Made by a program: the position numbers and the translations under genes. Below are positions 35,259-44,586 of a stretch of 64,000 nt of DNA, in pieces. The stretch covers positions 3,348,001 through 3,412,000 of the forward strand of contig NZ_CP032279.1 of NCBI RefSeq assembly GCF_001696615.3. Direction: 5' to 3'. The number at the start of each line of letters is the position of its first letter. Position 1 is the first letter of the stretch. A model generated the notes under the pieces. The model made no database searches. It was not told where the DNA came from and saw nothing but the letters and a program-made list of their open reading frames with translations. The DNA is from Acinetobacter sp. WCHAc010034. Lineage in GTDB: Bacteria; Pseudomonadota; Gammaproteobacteria; Pseudomonadales; Moraxellaceae.

Positions 35259-38027
35259 ATGCGTTTTAAACAGCTTACACTTTCACTTTTTTTTCTCGGT
35301 TTCAGCAGTGCGGTTTTTGCTCAGCCTGTTTTGGTTAAAACAGAGCAGAATATTGAAGAATATAAATTAGACAACGGTTTCCGCATCATTCTTGCGCCTA
35401 ACGATAAAGAAAATAAAATTTTCATGAATACGGTGTATATGACCGGCTCGCTGAATGACCCGCAAGGCAAGGGCGGCTTGGCGCATCTGCTGGAGCATTT
35501 GGCGTTTAAAGGCACGCAGAATGTCAAAGGCGAAGAATTCCAGCGCCGGCTGGATCAGCATACTTTATCGGCCAATGCCAGCACAGATTATTATTCAACC
35601 AAATATACCAGCCTGATCCGCCCGGAACAGGCTGCGATTGATGCCGTGATTCATCTGGAAGCGGAGCGCATGGATAAGCTGGTGCTGCAGGAAAAATACG
35701 TGCCTTCAGAAATCGCGATTGTAAAGCGCGAGCGCGAAGTGCGCCTGGATCATCCCTTTGCTGTCCTGATTGAGCAGATTTTTAAAAGCGCATACGGCAA
35801 TCAGCATTTAGGCCGCCTGCCGATTGGCGATCTGAAGGAGCTGCAGTCGATTAATATGCAGGAGCTGAACAAATTCTACCGCAGCTGGTATGCGCCGAAT
35901 AATGCAGTGATGGTGCTTTCAGGCAAGTTTGACAAGGCCGCGGTGCTGAAGCAGATTGATGCGCAGTTCAGCCCAATTGCTGCGCGCGCCGTGCCTGCGC
36001 AGGCTGCGGTGCCTAAGCTGGACGGCAGCAAGCTTAAGCAGCGCCAGTTCAGCGTGCAAAAAGGCAGCGACTTGGCCAAATTCAATATCTATCTGAATGG
36101 CGCAGATCAGCCGATTGTGCCTGCTTTGGCGGCATCACCGGCGCTGTATACCCTGCAGCCGAGCGGGCATTTATATCAAAGCATCGTAGAAACGGGTTTG
36201 GCGACGGGCACATCGGCATCGACTTGGCTGGACCGCGACTTTAATCTGGTATTTATGGGCGCGGTTTATGCGCCGAACCATGACGCTGCGCGGGTGCAGA
36301 ATGAACTGAACAAAGGCGTGGAGCAAAGCAAGGGCTTTAATGAAACCGAGCTGAACCGCATCAAGGGCATAACCCGCAATCAGGCGGACAGCATTAAGAA
36401 TAACGCCGCGGCTTTAGGCTCACGCCTCAGCGATTACTATGTGGCGCGTCAGGGCGACTGGACGCAGTATTTCAAGGATTTAGAGGATATTCAGCAGCTG
36501 ACGCCGGCGGATGTAAATCAGGTCTATAAGGCTTTCTTAAAGCCTGAGCACCGCATAACCGGCGATATTCTGCCGACGCCGGAAGAGCAGAAAAAGGCGC
36601 TGGCGCAGAAAAAGCCTGAACCTGCAAAACCGCTGGATCAGCAAGCAGCTGCAGAGGAGCCGTTGAAGGACGCAAGCGTTTATAAGGCTGAAGTGCAGCA
36701 ATATGTGCAGCAGTCTAAAGCCTATCTGGAGCAAAAAGAAAAGCAGATTCAGCGCGGCAAGCTGAAAAACGGCATTCAGTATGCGCTGTTCCCGACAACA
36801 ATCCGCGATGATAAGACTTATGCGTCAATTTCACTGGATTTCGGCACAGCGGAATCGCTGATGAATAAAGATGTGACTTTGGATTTGACCGCTTATTTGC
36901 TGTTCCGCGCTTCTGAGCAGCAAAGCCTGCAGCAGATTGCGGACAAGATCATTGAATCAGGCGGGTCTGCCAGCGTCAGCGCCAGCGGCAATGGCTTTAA
37001 CATGCAGATTTCCGCTAAAAAAGACCAGTTTGAGGATTTCTTCAAATATATCCTGAATGTGATGAAAAGCCCGGCCTTTGAGCAGGCGCAGTTTGATTTG
37101 ATTAAGTCGCAAAGCCTGGCCAGCCTGGACCGCCCATATACCGAGCCGGACACTGTGGCTGCTTTAACGCTGGCGCGCTTGCTTGAAACGCATCAGCCAG
37201 GCGATTTGCGCTATCACTTTGAGCCAGAGCTGGCGAAACAGCAGTATCAGGCCGCCACGCGCGAACAGGTGCAGCAGCTGTATCAGCAGTTCTTTAAAAC
37301 CAATCACGCGAATATTGCCATTAGCGGCGAGTTTGACGCCAAGCGCATGCGGAAGCTGTTAACAGCCGAATTTGGCAGCTGGAAAACAGCAGAGCCTTAT
37401 GCGCGCCTGAACGATGGCTATACGGCCTATAAGGCGCAGAAAGTTCATGCGCTGTCAGAACAGCGCGAGTTCGGCAGCTATCAGGCGTTATTGACCGTGC
37501 CTGTGGGCAGCGATAATCCAGACATGCCGGCGCTGCAAGTCTTCCGCCATATTTTGGGCGATTCGCAGCTGTCTTCACGCCTGGCGCAGGAGCTGCGTGA
37601 AAAGAATGCACTGGTTTACGGCTTTGGCGCAAATATGAACTTTGACAGCTGGACAGAGTCCGGCGCGCTGATGATCAGCGCGAATTATACGGCGGGCAAA
37701 TCTGCACAGGTTTCGCAGACGGTGCATCAAGTGCTGCAGGCTTTATTGGACAAGGGTGTGACGGAGCAGGAGCTGGAAGCTGCAAAGGCGTCTATGCTGA
37801 AAAAGCGTGTAACTGCTTTGGAAGATGAACGCCGTATTCACAGCATGCTGATCCCTCAGCTTGAAAAAGGGCGTGATTTGCTTGACCGTGAAAAGCGTGA
37901 TCAAGACATTGCGAAATTAACCAAGGCAGATGTCGATGCTGCGATTAAGAAATATATCCGCGTAGATCAGCTGGTTGAAGTGATGGCGGATCAGTATGGA
38001 CAGGCGCAGGCTGCTGTGAAAAAGTAA
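35259..38027 (+). CDS. Periplasmic M16 zinc metalloprotease (PqqL/FusC-like), iron regulated
   Basis: The 922-residue protein has a signal peptide (LTLSLFFLGFSSAVFAQ) and two M16 halves. The first carries the inverted zinc motif HLLEH (His76, Glu79, His80) and the downstream Glu in KREREVRLDHP; the second half (from about 500) lacks this motif, as usual for the inactive lobe. The size fits PqqL or FusC, Fur-controlled M16 proteases that degrade imported iron proteins such as ferredoxin in the periplasm. Here the strong Fur box upstream supports an iron-acquisition role. No TonB receptor is adjacent, so the substrate is inferred only. Confidence 0.85.
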   Translation: MRFKQLTLSLFFLGFSSAVFAQPVLVKTEQNIEEYKLDNGFRIILAPNDKENKIFMNTVYMTGSLNDPQGKGGLAHLLEHLAFKGTQNVKGEEFQRRLDQHTLSANASTDYYSTKYTSLIRPEQAAIDAVIHLEAERMDKLVLQEKYVPSEIAIVKREREVRLDHPFAVLIEQIFKSAYGNQHLGRLPIGDLKELQSINMQELNKFYRSWYAPNNAVMVLSGKFDKAAVLKQIDAQFSPIAARAVPAQAAVPKLDGSKLKQRQFSVQKGSDLAKFNIYLNGADQPIVPALAASPALYTLQPSGHLYQSIVETGLATGTSASTWLDRDFNLVFMGAVYAPNHDAARVQNELNKGVEQSKGFNETELNRIKGITRNQADSIKNNAAALGSRLSDYYVARQGDWTQYFKDLEDIQQLTPADVNQVYKAFLKPEHRITGDILPTPEEQKKALAQKKPEPAKPLDQQAAAEEPLKDASVYKAEVQQYVQQSKAYLEQKEKQIQRGKLKNGIQYALFPTTIRDDKTYASISLDFGTAESLMNKDVTLDLTAYLLFRASEQQSLQQIADKIIESGGSASVSASGNGFNMQISAKKDQFEDFFKYILNVMKSPAFEQAQFDLIKSQSLASLDRPYTEPDTVAALTLARLLETHQPGDLRYHFEPELAKQQYQAATREQVQQLYQQFFKTNHANIAISGEFDAKRMRKLLTAEFGSWKTAEPYARLNDGYTAYKAQKVHALSEQREFGSYQALLTVPVGSDNPDMPALQVFRHILGDSQLSSRLAQELREKNALVYGFGANMNFDSWTESGALMISANYTAGKSAQVSQTVHQVLQALLDKGVTEQELEAAKASMLKKRVTALEDERRIHSMLIPQLEKGRDLLDREKRDQDIAKLTKADVDAAIKKYIRVDQLVEVMADQYGQAQAAVKK

Positions 38028-38241
38028 CTCAGCTTGAGGGTAAAAGTGCCTAAACAGAAAGAGCCGGTCAGCTAGCTGACAGGCTCTTTGCTTTTGTTTT
38101 GTACAGAAAAGGCAGATTATTCATGCGCTTTTAAGCTTGAGCGCCTGCATTGCCTTATTTTTCCTTTAAAACGCTTAATGCCTTTGCTGAGGTTATTCTA
38201 CTCAACTGCGGGGCAGCAATCGCCCCGCAAGGCTTTAAAGC

Positions 38242-38637
38242 TCAGTGCTTGTGGTCGTGATCGTGTTTATTGGCGTGAAATTCTTCATTGTGGCGGAAGC
38301 GCAAATAGTTCTCGAACTGTTCGCAGTATTCATCATAATTGTCTTCCAGCATCATCTGAAACTGCTGCAGCACATAGGACATAACCTGTTCTTTGGCTTC
38401 GCGCATTTCCTCGCCGTCTTTAAAGCCGTTGGCAGCGACCCAGGTATTGAAGCGGGCGGTAGCGAACAGCATGGCAGCGCTGACTTGGCCGCGCATTTCA
38501 GCCGGCTTGACGGAAGAACCTTTTTCAACACGGCAAAATTCATTGGCTAGCTTGATAAATTCATCTGCGCGTTCAAAGAATGCCGCATTTAACGCTTCTT
38601 CTTCGGTGACATCGGTTGCTTCAATCTTTTGAACCAT
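38242..38637 (-). CDS. DUF3144 family protein with His-rich tail
   Basis: The 131-residue protein is helical (FFERADEFIKLANEFCR ... EMRGQVSAAMLFATARFNTWVAANGF ... YVLQQFQMMLEDNYDEYCEQFE) and ends in a His-rich tail (HANKHDHDHKH), which may bind metal. The core matches DUF3144, a family of unknown function. It is convergent with the M16 gene and divergent from the following gene. Confidence 0.82.
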   Translation of the reverse strand: MVQKIEATDVTEEEALNAAFFERADEFIKLANEFCRVEKGSSVKPAEMRGQVSAAMLFATARFNTWVAANGFKDGEEMREAKEQVMSYVLQQFQMMLEDNYDEYCEQFENYLRFRHNEEFHANKHDHDHKH

Positions 38638-38745
38638 GAATTTTTCCTGACATGAAAATCTTAAAGGCTAATTATAGGCAAAGCCTTGCAGAAACAAAAC
38701 CATTGACTTAATCTAAAAATAGCCTAAGCATAAATGGAATCCTTC

Positions 38746-39378
38746 ATGCAAGATGCAATTGCGGTACAAAGCTTAAAAAGCGACATCGCCTTGCTGCGCC
38801 AGAATATCTGGCCGCCGGCAAATTTAGCCAATGTCGAAGGCTTGCCGATCTATTACGGCATCCAGTCCGAAGTCGCTGAATACTATAAGCAATGGGCTGG
38901 CCTGATTGAGCGGGCGCAGGAGCTGTTTCAGCCCTTTATGGAAGATGAGGCCATCGACGCCGTGCATTTGCCCAGCCATTTGAACCTGCCGCTGTTTTAT
39001 TTTCATGTCGACCGCATCCGCATTAATAAAACCCGCGCCAAAGAGTCCAAAACGTTCCGCGGCATTGCCAGCCTGATGGACAAATGCGGCAAGTTTGAAA
39101 CCGGGGAAACCGCAGCCATGCATCACTGGCTGGACAGTGATGACACCGCGGTTTTGGTTGCGCACCGTGAGTTTATTGACCTGCGCACTTATGTATTCCA
39201 GTACGGGCAAAGCGAATATACCCGGACGCGGTTCTATGTCAATGGCATTGTGCTCAGCGTTGAAGATGACTTTAAACTGGTGGATGCCCGCGACAAGCCC
39301 CGCAAGCAGCGCAATGACAGCTACAGCGACCCTCTGGCGGACAATAACACTTGGAAAGTTTTCGGAAAATACCGCTAG
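38746..39378 (+). CDS. Conserved hypothetical cytoplasmic protein
   Basis: The product of about 210 residues has no signal or membrane segment. Its N-terminal third is helical and its C-terminal half holds strands (RTYVFQYGQSEYTRTRFYVNGIVLSVEDDF). The frame starts at ATG 38734; ATG 38746, nine bases after GGA, is equally likely and used here. No family is recognised. Confidence 0.68.
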   Translation: MQDAIAVQSLKSDIALLRQNIWPPANLANVEGLPIYYGIQSEVAEYYKQWAGLIERAQELFQPFMEDEAIDAVHLPSHLNLPLFYFHVDRIRINKTRAKESKTFRGIASLMDKCGKFETGETAAMHHWLDSDDTAVLVAHREFIDLRTYVFQYGQSEYTRTRFYVNGIVLSVEDDFKLVDARDKPRKQRNDSYSDPLADNNTWKVFGKYR

Positions 39379-39570
39379 CTGAACTATCCGCAGCGAATCG
39401 GCAGGCAGATGAAATGGCCGGCTTCCAGTTCAGGAGCAGGCCGATACGGATCGTAAAAAAGCTGAGGGCTGTCCCGCATTGCCGTGATGGAAAACGCGTG
39501 GCATAAATGCCGCACGCGAGTATCTGAAGTTTATTTTATTCAGCTATGGGGCAGCAATATGAGGCTAGCG

Positions 39571-41022
39571 CTACTTCCAGAAGCACTGCGCTTGGCAAAA
39601 TGCGGTTAACTCCTGCTGAATCTGCTGTTCGATATGATGCTGCTCAGCTGCAATCCAGCCCAGCACAAACCAAGACTGCGGCTGCTGGCTGACGCTTTTT
39701 TCAAACAGCGCCTGCGCTACAGTCAAGTCATTAAAGCGGCCCAGGCTTTCCTGCAAAGGCTTCAGCGCTTTCAAATACGGCTTCATTGCGCTTTGCGGAT
39801 AAAGCGAGGCGATAAATTCCACGCTGTAGCGCAGGCGCTTGACGCGTTTGCGCAGGCGGTGCTTTTCTTCAGCCTGCAGCTGCTCAAATGCGCTTTCCGC
39901 TTGGCAGATCTGCTGATGCATTTTATTCAGCTGCTTGCGGCTCTGCTTTTTCAGCCTGCTTTTGCCGTCTTGCGGCTGGTGCGAAAACTCAATCAGTTCA
40001 AGCAGCAAAAGGGTAGTTTTGGGCGCCCTGAACAGCGCGCTGATATCTTCTTCAACCGCTTCGGCCTGCGCGGGCAGTTCTGAAACAGGCGAGCCGGCCA
40101 GCTGCAGCTGCGGAATTAAGCTTGCCGCCAAAGCATCACGGTCGCGGGTTGCGCCCAATTGCCTGAACAGTTCGGCCAGCTGATCCTGCCAAGCCTGCGT
40201 ATCGCGGCCGGCCCATTGCCCAAAGGTTTTCAATGCGCTGCGCATGCGCCGTATCGCGACGCGCGCCTGATGCACATGGCCGGCTTCATACTGCTGGCCG
40301 GCAATTGCGCTGGAATTCGGCAGCAGATGCTCAAGGCAGTTGGCAATGATTTTTGCCAGCGCCGCGCCAACATGGTCATCCGCATGCAGCGCCAAGCTGC
40401 TTTGATACTGCACCGGCGCAGCCTGAAGCGCCTGCTGCAGCATCTGGCCTTTCAAGGCTTTGCTGCTGCTGTCCAGCCAGATCTGGTATTTTTCAACCCA
40501 CGGCTGCACCGACTGAATCAGCGCATGAATGCTGCCTTGCTTGAGTTCAAATTCAATTTCATTTACTGGTGCGCTGCGCTGGCCGGCAATGATTTCGCCT
40601 TGGTCAAAAGCCAGTTCAATTTCGCTGTCCGCAATTTTCTGGATAAAGCGCTGGCGCTGTACCCGGGTTTCAAACTGAAGCTGCAGCGGGTTTTGCGGCT
40701 GAAGCACCGGCTCCAGCAGCTTTTTCAGCTTCGCATCCTGCAGGTACATTGCAAGGTCAATAGCTGCGGGTTCCTGTTCGCCCAGCTCAGATTCTATTTC
40801 TAGGCGTTCAATGGCGTTTTTCGGCGCTTTCAGCGTCTGCATCCAGGTGTGATTTTCCAGACGCTGCCGGAGCGCAATTTTGCGCTGCTGCAGGCAGCAG
40901 TCTGCGGTGTCGAAATATTTGGCCTGAAGCTGTACAGTTTCAGGCTTTTTACGCTGAAAGGCGAGGCAGAATGCTTTGTGCTTTTGTGCAGGAATTTGAA
41001 ATTTAAGCTCAATTTCTGACAT
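39571..41022 (-). CDS. CYTH-CHAD domain protein (inorganic triphosphatase-like), copy A
   Basis: The 483-residue protein starts with the CYTH tunnel motif EIELKFQ (ExExK) and continues with LRQRLENHTWMQTLKAP, ERLEIESEL and EIEFELKQG, all metal/triphosphate contacts. The second half is a CHAD domain: VHQARVAIRRMRSALKTFGQW and LRKRVKRLRYSVEFIASLYP keep the conserved His and Arg residues expected to bind polyphosphate. This is the arrangement of E. coli YgiF. Lies directly downstream of a diverged paralogue. Confidence 0.88.
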   Translation of the reverse strand: MSEIELKFQIPAQKHKAFCLAFQRKKPETVQLQAKYFDTADCCLQQRKIALRQRLENHTWMQTLKAPKNAIERLEIESELGEQEPAAIDLAMYLQDAKLKKLLEPVLQPQNPLQLQFETRVQRQRFIQKIADSEIELAFDQGEIIAGQRSAPVNEIEFELKQGSIHALIQSVQPWVEKYQIWLDSSSKALKGQMLQQALQAAPVQYQSSLALHADDHVGAALAKIIANCLEHLLPNSSAIAGQQYEAGHVHQARVAIRRMRSALKTFGQWAGRDTQAWQDQLAELFRQLGATRDRDALAASLIPQLQLAGSPVSELPAQAEAVEEDISALFRAPKTTLLLLELIEFSHQPQDGKSRLKKQSRKQLNKMHQQICQAESAFEQLQAEEKHRLRKRVKRLRYSVEFIASLYPQSAMKPYLKALKPLQESLGRFNDLTVAQALFEKSVSQQPQSWFVLGWIAAEQHHIEQQIQQELTAFCQAQCFWK

Positions 41023-41139
41023 AGGGAAAGCCTTGCGTAGACGAAGTCACAAAGCTGACTATAAAGCAGTTTGCTTAAAAAATAAACACTGAAGATCAGC
41101 CCAGCAAGCCGGCTGAAGCGCCTGCAGCAACGCGCGGCA

Positions 41140-42600
41140 TTACTTCAAGAACTTCCGGCTGACCAAGAACTGCTCGGTCGCTTCCAGCAGTTTCTGCGCA
41201 TAAACTTCCTGCTTTGCAGTCAGCCAGCCCAGCACAAACCAGTCGCTGGCTTCAAGTTCGGTCTGCTGAATATAGACTGCCGATGAGGCTAAGATCTGAT
41301 ATTCATTGGCCGCCAGTTGGGCATCATTCAGCGCCTTGCTGTATTTCTGCAGATTTTTGACATCATAGATTGAGGTTAAAATCGGGAAGCTGAATTTCAG
41401 TTCCTGAATTTTTAAAGCTAGCGTGTCCAGGCTTTCAAAATCCGTTGCGGTGGCGCCATGCAGGCTTTCCTGCAGGGCTTTGTACTGATTCTGCAGGGTA
41501 TTTTGCGCAAACCATTTCAGGTCATGCGGTTGCGGCTGGTCATCGGTATTCAGGCTGAACATCAGCAGTTCTAAATAGTGATGCACATTTAAAGTGGATT
41601 TGACCAGATTCTGCAGCTTTTCTTTGGCGAAAAGAATGTCTTTAGCCAGATTTTCAGAGGTTGTGCGGTTCTGCAGAAAGGCGCCCAGCGTATTCTGCAT
41701 ATGCTCGAAATGCTGCAGCTGGCTGAACTGCTGCCTGAAGGCTTCCAGCTGATAGCCCCATTTGTCTGAAATATCCGCATTCCAGTCTTTAAACAGCGAC
41801 AGGGTCAGCTGCAGATGATGCAAGGCCTGCTGCGCTTCATCAATATGCGCCTGTTCAGCCGTCTGCGCAGACATGGCGGCGATATTCGGCAGCAGGTGCT
41901 GCAGCTGCTGCGCCACCAGCAGGCGCAGGTTTTTATTGGCTGGATCTTTTTTGCTGAGCTGGAATTCCTTGGCTTTGACTGCCGGGCTGGCCGGCTGCTG
42001 CAGCGCCAGCAAATTGCCCAGTTCGGCCTTGCTGCGCACATCCAGCCACAGCTGATATTTCTTCACCCATTCAGCGCTGAACGCCAGCAGCGCCTGAATT
42101 GAACCGCTTTTCAGCTCAAACTCAACTTCATGCACTTGCTGTTCCGCATGCGCAGTGCGGATGCAGCCGACATCCAGGCTGACTTCAATTTCCGCATCCT
42201 GAAATGCAATGACGCGCAAGGTGCGGACAATATCCGTTTCAAACTGCAGCGTCAGCTGGTCCTGCCTGCCGCCCAAGGCATCCTGCAGAATAGCCTGCGC
42301 TTCAGGATGCTGGCTGTAAACCGCCAAATCCAGATCGGGCGCCTGATCCAGCTCGCCTAAATCCAGATTGTGCTCAAAGCGCTCAATCGGGCTTTTTCCG
42401 GCCGCCTTCAGGGTCTGAATCCAGCGCGCGCCTTCCAGCCGCTGGCGCAGGGCGGCATGCTTTTGCGCCATCAGGCGCTCAGCAGTGTCGTAATACTTGG
42501 CTTTCAGTTGAAGCTGCTGTGACTTTTTGGGATCAATCGCCTTCAGCAGCGCCGCGCGGCGCGCTTCAGGGATTTGAAATTTCAATTCAACTTCGACCAT
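41140..42600 (-). CDS. CYTH domain protein with degenerate CHAD, copy B
   Basis: The 486-residue protein has an intact CYTH start VEVELKFQIP and LRQRLEGARWIQTLKAAGKSP followed by VHEVEFELKSGS. In the CHAD half the segment equivalent to VHQARVAIRRMRSALK reads IDEAQQALHHLQLTLS, so the conserved His and Arg residues are gone, and the second CHAD signature is also missing. It therefore probably keeps triphosphate-tunnel function while the polyphosphate-binding half decays. Same strand and 117 bases upstream of copy A, from an old tandem duplication. Confidence 0.85.
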   Translation of the reverse strand: MVEVELKFQIPEARRAALLKAIDPKKSQQLQLKAKYYDTAERLMAQKHAALRQRLEGARWIQTLKAAGKSPIERFEHNLDLGELDQAPDLDLAVYSQHPEAQAILQDALGGRQDQLTLQFETDIVRTLRVIAFQDAEIEVSLDVGCIRTAHAEQQVHEVEFELKSGSIQALLAFSAEWVKKYQLWLDVRSKAELGNLLALQQPASPAVKAKEFQLSKKDPANKNLRLLVAQQLQHLLPNIAAMSAQTAEQAHIDEAQQALHHLQLTLSLFKDWNADISDKWGYQLEAFRQQFSQLQHFEHMQNTLGAFLQNRTTSENLAKDILFAKEKLQNLVKSTLNVHHYLELLMFSLNTDDQPQPHDLKWFAQNTLQNQYKALQESLHGATATDFESLDTLALKIQELKFSFPILTSIYDVKNLQKYSKALNDAQLAANEYQILASSAVYIQQTELEASDWFVLGWLTAKQEVYAQKLLEATEQFLVSRKFLK

Positions 42601-42914
42601 GGGTATGTCCTAATTCTTCATTTGGATTGCAGCGCTAAAACGGCGCAGCCTTGACGGCGCATAGCGCTTAAAAACAGTTCCTGGCGCAAAAATGCGCGTG
42701 TAATTTTTTAAAGCCTGATTTTAACCAAAAACCAAATGCATGTAAGGCTTGACGATGCAGATAAGCCGGTTAATTGCGCAGAGATTGGCAAAGCCGCTTC
42801 CAGGCTGGCTATGCCTGCATGGCCTGAAGCCGGTGTTCAGCGTGCCCTTGGCGCTGATCAGATCTGCCTTTTCATGGCCTGAAATTTGCGCTATGGTGTG
42901 GAAAAAACATCAGG

Positions 42915-43307
42915 ATGATGACTATGAATGCTCAAGCGCCAGTTCCGGCGGATCAGCAGCCCGAAGCGCCGGCCGCCATGCCAATTCAAAACTATGCGGA
43001 TTTTTACCGTTTTTATTTAACCGAGCACCGCAATATCATGAGCCGGCGCCTGCATGTTGCGGGCAGCGCCGCTGGCCTGTACTTTTTTTCTAAAGCCCTG
43101 CGCCGGCGCCAGCCCAAGTATTTTCTGTATGGCCTGGCATCCGGCTACGCTTGCGCATGGATTGGCCATTTTGTTTTTGAAAAAAATAAGCCCGCCAGCT
43201 TTAAGCAGCCGCTGTACAGCTTTATTTCTGACTGGCGCATGCTGGCCGATGTTGCGCGCGGCAATTTGAGCCTGCTGGAGCGCAGCCGGGATAAAATTGA
43301 CAGCTGA
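42915..43307 (+). CDS. DUF962/Mpo1-like membrane protein
   Basis: The 130-residue product has IQNYADFYRFYLTEHRNIMSRRLHVAGSAAGLYFF, with the conserved His of the family, and GHFVFEKNKPASFKQPLYSFISDWRML, typical of DUF962. Two short membrane segments are predicted. Yeast Mpo1 of this family is a 2-hydroxy-fatty-acid dioxygenase, so a similar role is possible. It starts at ATG 42915 and is followed by a terminator. Confidence 0.86.
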   Translation: MMTMNAQAPVPADQQPEAPAAMPIQNYADFYRFYLTEHRNIMSRRLHVAGSAAGLYFFSKALRRRQPKYFLYGLASGYACAWIGHFVFEKNKPASFKQPLYSFISDWRMLADVARGNLSLLERSRDKIDS

Positions 43308-43351
43308 TGCCGGCGCGCTGAATGCAGGACGAAAGCGCTGAGGAATTGCAG

Positions 43352-43382
43352 ATCCGCCTTAACCGGCGGATTTTAATTTTTT
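43352..43382 (+). terminator. Terminator of the DUF962 gene
   Basis: ATCCGCC-TTAACC-GGCGGAT followed by TTTAATTTTTT, 45 bases after the stop. Confidence 0.72.
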
Positions 43383-43389
43383 GCTGAAA

Positions 43390-43528
43390 TATAATCAGAA
43401 CTTAAGCGCTAAGCCGGAGAAATGATATTGCATTTTTAAAGTTATTGTTCTAATAATGTTCCTGTTGCATTCAAGATGATAGATTTTAAAGTTTTCCAAG
43501 CCTAGAGCGACCTTCTCTAGGCTTTTTT
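43390..43528 (+). ncRNA. Possible small RNA between DUF962 and thiE
   Basis: A TATAAT at 43390-43395 is followed about 100 bases later by a strong terminator, AGCCTAGAG-CGACCTT-CTCTAGGCT with seven T (43499-43528). No ORF lies between, so a short transcript of about 125 bases is plausible. There is no convincing -35 and no recognised RNA family, so this is only a candidate. Confidence 0.4.
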
Positions 43529-43607
43529 TATTGCATGGAACAAAAAAAGATTATCAGGCCAATGATTTGAAAATAGAAAAATACTAGGTGATGGATTTAA
43601 ATAGGGC

Positions 43608-43666
43608 AGGCCTTTTGATGGTTTATACGTTTCCCCGTACGCTTAACATAAACCATCAAAAGACCT
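43608..43666. repeat. 19-bp hairpin with 21-base loop, function unknown
   Basis: AGGCCTTTTGATGGTTTAT (43608-43626) and its inverted copy (43648-43666) pair at 18 of 19 positions; the loop runs from ACGTTTCCCC to CTTAAC. No T run follows, so it is not an ordinary terminator. The rest of 43529-43840 holds nothing else that I recognise. Confidence 0.55.
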
Positions 43667-43884
43667 AATATCGCGCTGATTTGATTATTATTAAGTATTT
43701 ATCGTTATAGTTATGCATGTCATTTTACGTTTTTAAGGCTGCTGCGCTATCCCCAGAATTGGGTATTTTTCTAACAAAAGCAGGAAAAAGCAGTTTATTT
43801 GATGCAAGCTGCTGGCCAGGCAGCGTAGCGTTCTATTTCACTTGAGAAGTGCATATTCTTGGCCCGGTTCCGCGCAGTTCAGCC

Positions 43885-43890
43885 TATAAT
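43885..43890 (+). promoter_or_regulatory. Probable -10 element of thiE-hemL
   Basis: A perfect TATAAT 31 bases before the thiE start. The best -35 (TTGGCC, 43859) has a long 20-base spacer. No TPP riboswitch sequence is present. Confidence 0.45.
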
Positions 43891-43920
43891 AGCCCTAAGT
43901 TTGATTCAGTGACTGTTAAT

Positions 43921-44541
43921 ATGCGCGGTTTATACCTTATCACCAATGATGATCCCTTGGCTGTGCTGCTCCCGAAATTGGACGCCGCTTTGGCGCCGGG
44001 CGCAGTTAAAATTCTGCAGTACCGCCGTAAAAAAGTGCTTAAGGCAGATCAGCCTGATGAAGTGGAGCAGATCAAGGCGCTTTGCGAACGCCATCAGGTG
44101 CCGTTTGTGATTAATGATGACTTGGCGCTGGCTGCGCAGTTCGGGCTGGGCGTGCATTTGGGCCAAAGCGATGGTGAAATCCGTGACGCTGCGCAGGGCT
44201 TGCAGCCGGGTGCGATTATTGGCCGCACCTGTGAAAACTCAATGCAGCTGGCTGAGCAGGCGATTGCCGATGGCGCCAGTTATGTGGCCTTTGGCGCCAT
44301 TTATGCGACCAGCACCAAGCCGGAAGCGGGCAAGATCGGCTTGGAAGCTTTAAAGCAGGCTTCCGCCAAATTTGACCTGCCGATTTGCGCCATTGGCGGC
44401 TTAACGGTTGAAAACTCAAGGATCGTGCTGGAGTCCGGCGCAGACCTCTGCGCCGTGATTAGTGATATATTAGGCAAAACAGCCGAAGATATTCCCGCGC
44501 GCGTTCAGGCATGGGCGGACTTATTTGCGCAAACGGCATAA
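43921..44541 (+). CDS. thiE: Thiamine-phosphate synthase ThiE
   Basis: The 206-residue TIM-barrel enzyme joins the pyrimidine diphosphate and thiazole phosphate to give thiamine phosphate. GLYLITND, VKILQYRRK (family LQxRxK), FVINDDLALAAQFGLGVHLGQSD, IGRTCEN and YVAFGAIYATSTKP are the substrate-binding motifs. The frame starts 24 codons earlier, but ATG 43921 is the homologous start. hemL follows 45 bases downstream, as seen in other Acinetobacter-type genomes. Confidence 0.95.
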   Translation: MRGLYLITNDDPLAVLLPKLDAALAPGAVKILQYRRKKVLKADQPDEVEQIKALCERHQVPFVINDDLALAAQFGLGVHLGQSDGEIRDAAQGLQPGAIIGRTCENSMQLAEQAIADGASYVAFGAIYATSTKPEAGKIGLEALKQASAKFDLPICAIGGLTVENSRIVLESGADLCAVISDILGKTAEDIPARVQAWADLFAQTA

Positions 44542-44586
44542 ACGCTTTTACTTTATTACTTTTAGATATTTCAGTTGAGTGATTTC

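Noticed and set aside
40159-40803. 214-codon plus-strand frame within the CYTH-CHAD gene
   Set aside because: Antisense shadow; the minus-strand reading has clear domain motifs.
42749-43093. 114-codon frame overlapping the DUF962 start
   Set aside because: Different frame from DUF962, which has clear family motifs; no ribosome site.
43800-43920. TPP riboswitch before thiE
   Set aside because: The conserved CTGAGA and ACCTG-type segments of the THI element are absent, both here and upstream of thiS-thiG.
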